In this document: positions 18,168 to 25,573 of the stretch, one piece after another | Layout of the letters: every line of letters starts with the position of its first letter | Position numbering within the stretch: position 1 is the stretch's first letter | Assembly: GCF_041734645.1 (NCBI RefSeq) | Contig: NZ_CP162010.1 | Coordinates: forward strand, 1,178,001-1,242,000 | Source: Rodentibacter sp901420285 | GTDB lineage: Bacteria > Pseudomonadota > Gammaproteobacteria > Enterobacterales > Pasteurellaceae | Direction: 5' to 3' | DNA length: 64,000 bases | Notes under the pieces: model-generated | The model's input: the letters and a program-made list of their open reading frames with translations, nothing else | What the model was told of the DNA's origin: nothing | Databases searched by the model: none | Position numbers and translations under genes: made by a program

Positions 18168-19030
18168 AAACATACATCTCCGCAATAATTATCAAAAAGC
18201 TGTTGTTTGTATGGTGTTAGCTTACATCAGCATTGCCTTAATGGGCGTCTTTGTAAAATACGCCTCTGATGAATTACCGTCCAGTGAAATTTTATTTTCC
18301 CGTTTTTTTATTGATTTTGTTTTTCTCTTGCCCTTTTTGATTAAAGATGGGGATTTCAAAGTCGATATGTCCCAATGGAAGTTTCTCGTTTTGCGCAATC
18401 TAGCCGGCATTGCCCGTATGTTGCTAACCTTCTACGCCATTAAATATTTGCCGATTTCCATTACGATTTTATTGATGAATACGTCCGCACTTTTTGTGCC
18501 TTTACTGCTGTTTTTCTTCAAAGTCAGAACACCATTAAAAGTATTAGCTTGCAGTTTTATGGGTTTTGTCGGTGTATCCATCATTATGCTGACCAACGGC
18601 TCAATGAATATCAATCCTATCCATGTAGGCTACGCTTTGGGGGCGGCAGTATTAGCAGCCATGGCATTTATCAGCTTACAAGAGCTCAATAAACACAATT
18701 CACCTAAAAATATCGTGTTTTACTTTCACTTATTAGGCTCAATTTTATTGCCACTTTTTTTCATCGCACAGTGGAAAATGCCAACATTACATGGATTTGC
18801 ATTACTGCTTTTGGTGGGCGGATTCGGTCTTATTTTCCAATTATTACTCACTCGCGCCTTTAAATACGCGCCAGCGAATGTCATTTTACGCCTTTTGCTT
18901 TTACCGGTGTCATTTTTCCAGCATCTGTGACTGGTTATTCTGGGATAACGTACCAAGCCTAAATTTCTGGATTGGTTCATTAGTCATTATTGTTGCCGTC
19001 AGTTTGCTTACTAGAATGCGGGCGAAATAG
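18168..19030 (+). pseudogene. EamA/DMT-family transporter, 5'-truncated and frameshifted
   Basis: The sequence encodes a drug/metabolite-type permease with EamA features (VLAYISIALMGVFVKYAS, NTSALFVPLLLFFFK, LQELNKHNSPKNIVFYF). The left end abuts the IS copy 1 inverted repeat, so the original start and promoter are probably gone. Near 18880-18920 the frame breaks twice. The expected PFAFTGVIF lies in one alternative frame and SSICDWLFWDN continues in another, running to the stop at 19030. Both halves are recognisable, so it is a decayed gene, not two genes. Confidence 0.85.
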
Positions 19031-19052
19031 AGAAATCCGACCAAACATCTAA

Positions 19053-19091
19053 AATATAACTATTCTCAATAACATTGTTTGAATGTATAAT
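19053..19091 (+). promoter_or_regulatory. Probable promoter of the fec-like operon with a Fur-like site
   Basis: A perfect TATAAT (19086-19091) with an upstream TG lies 30 bases before the fecB start. Just upstream, ATAACTATTCTCAATAAC resembles a degenerate Fur box with about half of the 19 positions matching. Iron repression is expected for such an operon but the site is weak. Confidence 0.4.
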
Positions 19092-19121
19092 CCAAACGCT
19101 TTTTATTATTGAGGACACAAC

Positions 19122-20012
19122 ATGAAAAAATTATTAAAAACCACTTTAGCTTCCGCATTATTGATGGCATCTGCATTTGCTAGTGCCGTCACGATTAAAG
19201 ATGCAAAAGGCGAATTTACCCTTGATAAAACCCCAAGCCGTGTTGTGGCGTTGGAATATTCTTTTGTGGATGCCTTAGCCCAAGTCGGTGTAAGCCCAGT
19301 GGGTGTGGCCGACGATAACAAAGTCGATCGTATTCTGCCGCAAGTACGCGAAAAAATTGCTGCATGGCAATCCGTTGGCACGCGTTCTCAGCCAAGCCTT
19401 GAAGTAATAGCATCTCTCAAACCTGATTTAATTATTGCCGATCCTTCCCGTCACACAGCGGTGTTTGAAGAATTGAAAAAAATCGCACCAACGGTGATGT
19501 TCGATTCTCGTCATGAAAGCTATCAAGAAAACCTTGAAACAGCACAAAAAATTGGTGATTTAGTGGGTAAAAGCGCTGAAATGAAAGCGAAGATCAATGA
19601 ACATAATGATTACATTGCCAACATTGCAAAAAATCTAGGTGTACAAGGCAAAAAAGCCTCATTTGGTACTTCCCGAGAAGATAAATTTAATATCCAAAAT
19701 GACAATGGCTATGTGGGTAGTTTCTTAACGACATTAGGTTTTGCCCCAACCAAACTCAATAGCGATCAGGCTTTCGTGGAAATCAACCTTGAACAATTAG
19801 TAATGGAAAAACCGGAATACTTGTTCATCGCCCATTACCGTGATGAAAGTATTGCGCGCAAATGGGAAGCCGAGCCACTTTGGAAAGCCATTCCTGCCGT
19901 AAAAGCAAATCATGTTTACAGCGTTGACTCCGACATGTGGGCGCGTGGCCGCGGCTTAGAAGCGAGCAAAATTATGGCAAAACAAATTGAAGGTTTCGTG
20001 AAACAAAAATAA
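19122..20012 (+). CDS. Ferric dicitrate-type ABC transporter, periplasmic binding protein
   Basis: The 296-residue protein has a signal peptide cleaved after about residue 22 (AFASA). A helical-backbone periplasmic siderophore-binding fold follows, with FecB-like features RVVALEYSFVDALAQVGVSPVGVADD, SLKPDLIIAD and RGRGLEASK. GAGGA precedes the ATG. It heads four overlapping genes for binding protein, two permeases and ATPase. The ligand is probably a ferric hydroxycarboxylate such as citrate, by family resemblance. No outer-membrane receptor or sigma/anti-sigma pair lies nearby. Confidence 0.88.
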   Translation: MKKLLKTTLASALLMASAFASAVTIKDAKGEFTLDKTPSRVVALEYSFVDALAQVGVSPVGVADDNKVDRILPQVREKIAAWQSVGTRSQPSLEVIASLKPDLIIADPSRHTAVFEELKKIAPTVMFDSRHESYQENLETAQKIGDLVGKSAEMKAKINEHNDYIANIAKNLGVQGKKASFGTSREDKFNIQNDNGYVGSFLTTLGFAPTKLNSDQAFVEINLEQLVMEKPEYLFIAHYRDESIARKWEAEPLWKAIPAVKANHVYSVDSDMWARGRGLEASKIMAKQIEGFVKQK

Positions 20013-21001
20013 TGATGAAGTCCACTTTCCGTTGGGGACTTCCCCTTATCATTCTGGCTTTCCTATTATGGGGAAGCCTGTTTTTGTATTATCCCATCGA
20101 AATTCGACCGCTTGCAGCGTTACAAGCGTTCCTCCCCGATGGCGATGAAATTGCCAAAATCACGGTAACCGATTTACGCCTACCTCGAGCATTAGTTGGC
20201 ATGATTTTAGGTGCCAATCTTGCAGTGGCGGGGGCGTTGTTACAAACCATTACGCGCAATCCACTAGCCTCGCCTACGCTACTCAGCGTGAACTCGGGAG
20301 CCAGTCTTGCCATGGTGACCGCCAGTGCGTTTAGCCCCTTGATTCTTTCTGGTTATAGTATTGCCTTAGTGGCCAGTATCGGTGGCGGTCTGAGTTGGTT
20401 TGTGGTGATGCTGATCAGCAACGGATGGAAAGACAACAGTGGAGATCGTAGCCGAGTGATTTTAGCGGGGATTGCCGTATCACTACTTTGTGCAGCGCTG
20501 ACGAAATTGGTGCTCATTATCGCGGAAGATCATGCCTTCGGTATTATGAGCTGGCTAGCTGGCGGCATTGCACATGCCCGTTGGAATGAATTATTGACGT
20601 TATTTCCGTTCTTTATTTTGACCGCACTTTTTTGCCTATTTTTTGCCAGCCGTTTGAACTTACTCAATTTAAGCGATGAATCCGCTCGTTCACTAGGCAT
20701 CAATCTCTTCCGTTTACGTTGGTACGCTAACATCATGGCGTTATTGATTGTGGGTTCTAGTGTGAGTGTTGCTGGCCCTGTGGCCTTTATTGGCTTACTC
20801 GTGCCCCATCTTGCCCGCTATTGGATTGGTTATGACTTGCGAAAATCGCTCCCCATGGCGATGTTACTCGGCGCAATTTTAATGCTGGCTGCAGATACCA
20901 TTGCCCGTGCGGTTAATTTCCCTAGTGAAGTGCCTGCTGGTGCGGTACTTGCCTTAATCGGTGCCCCAGTCTTTGTATTATTTGCCAGAGGAAGAGACTA
21001 A
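20012..21001 (+). CDS. FecCD-family iron-siderophore permease (FecC-like)
   Basis: The 329-residue inner-membrane protein has about nine or ten hydrophobic segments. FecCD signatures are LRLPRALVGMILGANLAVAGALLQTITRNPLASP, RSLGINL and GPVAFIGLLVPHLAR. Its ATG uses the last base of the fecB stop codon, and the next gene overlaps its own stop by one base, so translation is probably coupled. A Hin-type uptake signal lies inside at 20621. Confidence 0.92.
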   Translation: MMKSTFRWGLPLIILAFLLWGSLFLYYPIEIRPLAALQAFLPDGDEIAKITVTDLRLPRALVGMILGANLAVAGALLQTITRNPLASPTLLSVNSGASLAMVTASAFSPLILSGYSIALVASIGGGLSWFVVMLISNGWKDNSGDRSRVILAGIAVSLLCAALTKLVLIIAEDHAFGIMSWLAGGIAHARWNELLTLFPFFILTALFCLFFASRLNLLNLSDESARSLGINLFRLRWYANIMALLIVGSSVSVAGPVAFIGLLVPHLARYWIGYDLRKSLPMAMLLGAILMLAADTIARAVNFPSEVPAGAVLALIGAPVFVLFARGRD

Positions 21002-21984
21002 TGCGAGCTTCTCATGTATCTTTTCGCGCTATCGGCTTTTATGTCATTACGCTTAGTTTGATGGTACTACTCTTTGGATTAAGTATTCGCCTTGGCACTT
21101 ACACGCTTTCCTTTGAGGAAATTTGGGCGGCCTTTCAACCCGATGATAAAAACTATTTTACCTTGATGGAATATCGTCTACCCCGTGCAGTATTAGCGAT
21201 TTTATTGGGTGGAGCTTTAGCAATTTCTGGTGTATTAGTACAAAGCGTAGTGCGCAATCCGCTTGCCTCTCCCGATATTTTAGGGATTAACAATGCGGCT
21301 GGGTTGGTTGCCGTTTCGGTATTGATGTTCTTGCCAAACTTGGCATTTTACTGGATGCCAATTTTTGCCTTTTTAGGCGGCGTACTCTCTTTTGTCATTT
21401 TATGGATCGTATGCGGCTTTAACTTCCGCCCTATCAAAATGGCAATTATTGGAGTCGCACTTTCCGCATTGTGGGCAGCCATTAGTCATTATCTGATGCT
21501 CACCAATCCGGTCGAGATCAACACAGCTATGTTATGGCTCACCGGTAGTCTATGGGGGCGCAGCTGGTCTTATTTGAATGTGGTATTGCCATGGTTAGTG
21601 GTATTGCTGCCCTTACCATTTATTTTCTGTCGCGATCTCGATACCCTTGGTTTAGGTGAAAACAAAGCCTCCACCTTGGGCGTAACCGTAAATAAAGTGC
21701 AAATTAGCGTTTTAGTGCTAGCGGTAGCTCTTTCCACTACAGCCGTGGCAATTTGTGGTCCAATTGCCTTTTTAGGCTTGGTTGCTCCGCATCTTGCCCG
21801 TCGTTTAGTCGGCGGCAGACATCGCATCCTATTACCGGCAGCCTTGATTATTGGCGCCCTCTTATTACAACTTTCGGATATTTTGGCGCGGGTGATTGAC
21901 CCACCAACTGAGCTACCAGCGGGTATTCTGACTGCGATTATCGGTGCGCCATATTTCTTCTATTTATTGATGAGAACTAAATAA
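21001..21984 (+). CDS. FecCD-family iron-siderophore permease (FecD-like)
   Basis: The 327-residue permease is paralogous to the preceding one, with YRLPRAVLAILLGGALAISGVLVQSVVRNPLASPDILGI, TLGV and GPIAFLGLVAPHLARRLVG. It overlaps both neighbours by one base. With the preceding permease it should form the heterodimeric channel of the importer. Confidence 0.92.
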   Translation: MRASHVSFRAIGFYVITLSLMVLLFGLSIRLGTYTLSFEEIWAAFQPDDKNYFTLMEYRLPRAVLAILLGGALAISGVLVQSVVRNPLASPDILGINNAAGLVAVSVLMFLPNLAFYWMPIFAFLGGVLSFVILWIVCGFNFRPIKMAIIGVALSALWAAISHYLMLTNPVEINTAMLWLTGSLWGRSWSYLNVVLPWLVVLLPLPFIFCRDLDTLGLGENKASTLGVTVNKVQISVLVLAVALSTTAVAICGPIAFLGLVAPHLARRLVGGRHRILLPAALIIGALLLQLSDILARVIDPPTELPAGILTAIIGAPYFFYLLMRTK

Positions 21985-22751
21985 TGAGCATTGAAATCAA
22001 TAATTTATCTTTAGGTTATCAAGATAAACTCATGGTTAAAAATCTGTCGCTAAAATTCCCGAAAAATAAAGTGATTGCATTAATCGGCCCAAATGGCTGC
22101 TGTAAGTCCACCACATTAAAAGCGGTGGCTCGCTTGCTTAAGCCGAAAGAAGGTTCAATCACCCATAAAGGTCAAGATATTTGGCAAAAAAGCCCTAAAG
22201 AATATGCCCAAGAATTGGCTTTTCTCCCGCAACAACACTTGGTACCTGAAGGGATTAAAGTGCGGGAATTGATCGCCTACGGGCGTTCGCCTTACTTAAA
22301 TCTTTGGGGCAAACTCAGCCCAAAAGATGAAGAATTGGTCACTTGGGCGATGGCGCAAACACAAACTACCGAATTCGCCGAACAGCTGGTTTTTGATTTA
22401 TCTGGTGGTCAACAACAACGGGTATTTTTAGCCATGACTCTTGCGCAAGATGCTGAATTAGTGCTACTCGATGAGCCGACTACTTATCTGGATTTAAACC
22501 GCCAAGCAGAACTCATGGGCATGATGAGACAAATGCAACAAAACGGTAAAACCGTGATTACGGTGTTGCATGATCTCAACCAAGCCTGTCGCTATTGCGA
22601 TCACTTAATCGTCATGAAAAAAGGTGCAGTAATGGCACAAGGTACGCCCGATGAAGTGATGACCGAAGAGTTACTGAAGGATGTTTTTGATTTGGATGTC
22701 ATCATTCATCGTGATCCTATCAGCAATACACCGATGTTTATTTTGAAATAA
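21984..22751 (+). CDS. FecE-like ABC ATPase with a substituted Walker A glycine
   Basis: The 255-residue ATPase completes the uptake operon. The signature LSGGQQQR, Walker B LVLLDEPTTYLDL and the H-loop VLHDLN are intact. The Walker A loop reads GPNGCCKSTT, where the family has GPNGCGKST. The glycine directly before the catalytic lysine is replaced by cysteine (codon TGT, one base from GGT). That glycine is close to invariant in P-loops, so ATP binding may be impaired. IS copy 2 starts 13 bases after the stop. Confidence 0.9.
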   Translation: MSIEINNLSLGYQDKLMVKNLSLKFPKNKVIALIGPNGCCKSTTLKAVARLLKPKEGSITHKGQDIWQKSPKEYAQELAFLPQQHLVPEGIKVRELIAYGRSPYLNLWGKLSPKDEELVTWAMAQTQTTEFAEQLVFDLSGGQQQRVFLAMTLAQDAELVLLDEPTTYLDLNRQAELMGMMRQMQQNGKTVITVLHDLNQACRYCDHLIVMKKGAVMAQGTPDEVMTEELLKDVFDLDVIIHRDPISNTPMFILK

Positions 22752-22764
22752 CTTTCAATCACTT

Positions 22765-23887
22765 TGATCTGCATCCCAAAATCTGGACACCTATTTTGAG
22801 GTGCAGATTATGTCCTACTCTTATCAATTTCGTTTGAAAATTATCAAACTCGTCACCGAACAGGATTATGGTATCCGTGAGGTGGCTAAACTTCATAAAA
22901 TTTCCCACGCTCTCGTCATTTATTGGCTAAAAGCATTTCGGGAAAGAGGGATTGATGGCGTAAAATCACCTCATACAAACCTTCAAACGCCGAAAATAGC
23001 GAAGCCAAAGATGAAAAAGAAAGACATTGAAATCCCGGAAACTACAGACTTTTCACCTAAAGCGTTTAAAAAGTTACAACGAGAGCTCGCCTTGGCTCGT
23101 GCGGAGATTGCTTACCTAAAGGAGTTGGAGAAGCTCGACCGTCAAAAACAACGACAGAAAAATCATTGAAAGATTGAAGCCGGACCATGCGTTAAATGAT
23201 TTACTTCATATGGCTAAAATGCCTCGCTCAAGCTTTTACTATAAAGAGATTAAGCGAAATTATCACGAGGTAAAAGAGGCTATCTTATCGCTGTATAAAA
23301 AGAACAGAAAACGAGATGGTTATCGCCCCATGACGTTTAAATTACGCCAAATGGGTTTTAATTTGAATCATAAAACGGTGTTAAAGCTGATGAACGAGTT
23401 AGGTATTCATTCCATTTTACGCAAGAAAAGCTTTATTTTTCACCGTTGATGGACTTGGCTAACCGAGAAATTATTGCCTATAACTTTGCGACACGCCCGA
23501 AGTTTTCATTGGTAAAAAAGATGTTAGAACAAGGGCTTAGTCGGCTTAAACCGACAGAATGCCCGATTATTCATAGCGACCAAGGTGTATTGTATGGCAC
23601 GGCGGAATGGGAGAAAATGTTGGAGGGTAAAGCGGTTCAAAGTATGAGCCGCCGAGGAAATTGCTACGATAATGCGGTGATTGAAAGTTTTTTTGCGATA
23701 CTAAAATCAGAGTGTTTTTATTCACGGAGCTATCATTCAATCGCTGAATTACAGGCTGAAATTGAAGAATATTTGGTGTATTACAATCAAGAACGAATTA
23801 AACTCGATTTAAAAGGATTGAGCCCGGTACAATACCGAGCTCAATATTTAAGTTAACTAACCTGTCCAACTTTTTGGGGGCAGATCA
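22765..23887 (+). mobile_element. IS3-family insertion sequence, copy 2 (1123 bp, internally deleted)
   Basis: The ends 22765-22789 and 23863-23887 match those of copy 1, and the orientation is the same. Compared with copy 1 it lacks 8 bases in the A-rich run near 23160 and 124 bases at 23424, where the copy 1 segment between two GCAA repeats (17577 and 17701) is gone. The flanking triplets (CTT and AAG) are not a target duplication. It separates fecE from a likely original terminator at 23888. Confidence 0.92.
22810..23856 (+). pseudogene. IS3-family transposase remnant, frameshifted and deleted
   Basis: The ATG at 22810 opens the same transposase as copy 1. The 8-base loss ends the first frame at 23169. 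A second frame (23174-23449) covers the middle and keeps the arginine codon CGA that is TGA in copy 1. The 124-base deletion then removes the WITDVTEF segment with the first catalytic aspartate and shifts frame again. The last part (23446-23856) retains HSDQG and AVIESFF. No active product is possible. Confidence 0.88.
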
Positions 23888-23922
23888 AAGTGCGGTCAAA
23901 TCAAATTGACCGCATTTTTTTT
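23888..23922 (+). terminator. Uptake-signal terminator downstream of IS copy 2
   Basis: TGCGGTCAA and TTGACCGCA form a 9-bp stem followed by eight T residues. The left arm is part of an AAGTGCGGT uptake signal, a common terminator design in Pasteurellaceae. It was probably the fec operon terminator before IS copy 2 inserted. Confidence 0.8.
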
Positions 23923-24008
23923 AGCAAACGCCTTGTTTTTGCCGAACATTTTCCTCATATCTTTGTCAGACGAGACACTTTTTTGACACATATTTACTTG
24001 GAGAGATT

Positions 24009-25403
24009 ATGAAAAAAAGACATTTCGTATTAAGCGGTATCGCGTTAGGTTTAAGCGTTTTAAGCAGTTCTTTCAGCACGCAAGCAAGCTTGCCGAGTTT
24101 TATCAGCGAACAAAACAGCTTGGCGCCAATGTTGGAAAAAGTACAACCGGCGGTAGTGACGATTTCCGTAGAAGGAAAAGTCAAAAATGCCGGACGCTCT
24201 GCTCTACCGGACGATATCCCGGAAGAATTTAAATTCTTCTTCGGCGATCAATTTGTCGATCAATTCGGTAGCCGTCGTGATGGCGGACGCAACTTTCGCG
24301 GCTTAGGTTCCGGTGTAATTATTGATGCGGATAAAGGCTACGTATTGACCAATAATCACGTGATTAACGAAGCGGATAAAATTAACGTTACATTACAAGA
24401 CGGACGTGAATTTAAAGCGAAATTAGTGGGTAAAGACGAGCAATCGGACATCGCGCTGCTTCAAATTGAAAAACCGACCCATCTAACCGCCCTAAAATTT
24501 GCCGATTCCGATAAATTACGCGTGGGCGATTTTACCGTCGCGATCGGCAATCCCTTTGGTTTAGGGCAAACCGTGACGTCGGGAATCATTTCCGCATTGG
24601 GACGTTCGACCGGTTCCGACAGCGGTGCCTACGAAAACTATATTCAAACCGATGCGGCGGTAAACCGCGGTAACTCTGGTGGCGCCTTAGTAAATTTAAA
24701 CGGCGAATTGATCGGCATTAATACTGCAATTATCTCCCCGAGCGGCGGCAATGCAGGCATCGCCTTTGCGATTCCAAGCAACCAGGCAAATAACATCGTG
24801 CAACAAATTTTAGCATTCGGCGAAGTGCGCCGTGGCTTGCTTGGTATTAAAGGCGGCGAGCTCAATGCGGACCTCGCTAAAGCCTTCAATGTCAACGCGC
24901 AACAAGGCGCCTTTGTCAGCGAAGTGTTACCGGGTTCAGCAGCGGAAAAAGCCGGCATCAAAGCGGGCGATGTCATCACTGCAATGAACGGACAAAAAAT
25001 TTCCAGCTTTGCAGAAATGCGTGCCAAAATCGCGACTGCCGGCGCGGGCAAAGAAATCGAACTCACTTATCTACGCGACGGCAGATCGCAAGATGTAAAC
25101 GTTACATTGCAAGCAGACGACGGCAAAATCGCGGGGGCAAGCAAAATCGAATTGCAAGCTTTAGACGGCGCAGAACTCAGCGACTATAACGGCAAAGGCG
25201 TGAAAGGCGTTGAAATCGGCAAGGTACAACCGAATTCTTTGGCTGCCCAACGTGGTTTGAAAGCGGGTGATATTATCATCGGCGTAAATCGTCAAGCGGT
25301 GAAAAATACGCAAGATTTGCGTAAAGTGTTGGAAGATAAACCGTCCGCCGTTGCATTAAATATTTTGCGCGGCAACAGTAATTTTTATTTACTGGTTCAA
25401 TGA
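24009..25403 (+). CDS. degQ: DegP/DegQ-type periplasmic serine protease
   Basis: The 464-residue protein has a signal peptide (LGLSVLSSSFSTQAS) and a trypsin-like domain with the triad His in TNNHVIN, Asp in QSDIALL and Ser in GNSGGALV. Two PDZ domains follow (about residues 270-370 and 385-460). It degrades or chaperones misfolded envelope proteins. A short LA-loop region favours DegQ over DegP, but the distinction is uncertain. GGAGAG precedes the ATG. It is a single-gene unit ending in a strong terminator. Confidence 0.9.
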   Translation: MKKRHFVLSGIALGLSVLSSSFSTQASLPSFISEQNSLAPMLEKVQPAVVTISVEGKVKNAGRSALPDDIPEEFKFFFGDQFVDQFGSRRDGGRNFRGLGSGVIIDADKGYVLTNNHVINEADKINVTLQDGREFKAKLVGKDEQSDIALLQIEKPTHLTALKFADSDKLRVGDFTVAIGNPFGLGQTVTSGIISALGRSTGSDSGAYENYIQTDAAVNRGNSGGALVNLNGELIGINTAIISPSGGNAGIAFAIPSNQANNIVQQILAFGEVRRGLLGIKGGELNADLAKAFNVNAQQGAFVSEVLPGSAAEKAGIKAGDVITAMNGQKISSFAEMRAKIATAGAGKEIELTYLRDGRSQDVNVTLQADDGKIAGASKIELQALDGAELSDYNGKGVKGVEIGKVQPNSLAAQRGLKAGDIIIGVNRQAVKNTQDLRKVLEDKPSAVALNILRGNSNFYLLVQ

Positions 25404-25414
25404 GGTAGCCAAAT

Positions 25415-25426
25415 AGCACCGCATTG
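25415..25426 (-). repeat. Single CAATGCGGTGCT repeat after degQ
   Basis: An exact copy in minus orientation lies just after the degQ stop codon, in the extended context AAATAGCACCGCATTGAA. Confidence 0.85.
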
Positions 25427-25463
25427 AATTCAGTTAAATTCAGTCAATTTTAAAACTATTTTT

Positions 25464-25499
25464 AAACGGCATTTTAATGAAACTAAAATGCCGTTTTTT
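25464..25499 (+). terminator. Terminator after degQ
   Basis: AAACGGCATTTTA and TAAAATGCCGTTT pair over 13 bases around a short loop, followed by a T run. Confidence 0.9.
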
Positions 25500-25533
25500 A
25501 CGGGAAGAATTAGGGAAAATCATGCCGCTATGC

Positions 25534-25539
25534 TATAAT
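25534..25539 (+). promoter_or_regulatory. -10 element of the gyrA promoter
   Basis: A perfect TATAAT with GC before it lies 35 bases upstream of the gyrA start and is followed by CGCGC. No convincing -35 was found. Confidence 0.6.
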
Positions 25540-25573
25540 TCGCGCAATTTTTTTGAGCGAAAAAGGAATATCA

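Noticed and set aside
16913..23887. Confident call of a composite transposon
   Set aside because: The outer flanking triplets do not match and both transposases are dead, so the arrangement may come from two independent insertions.
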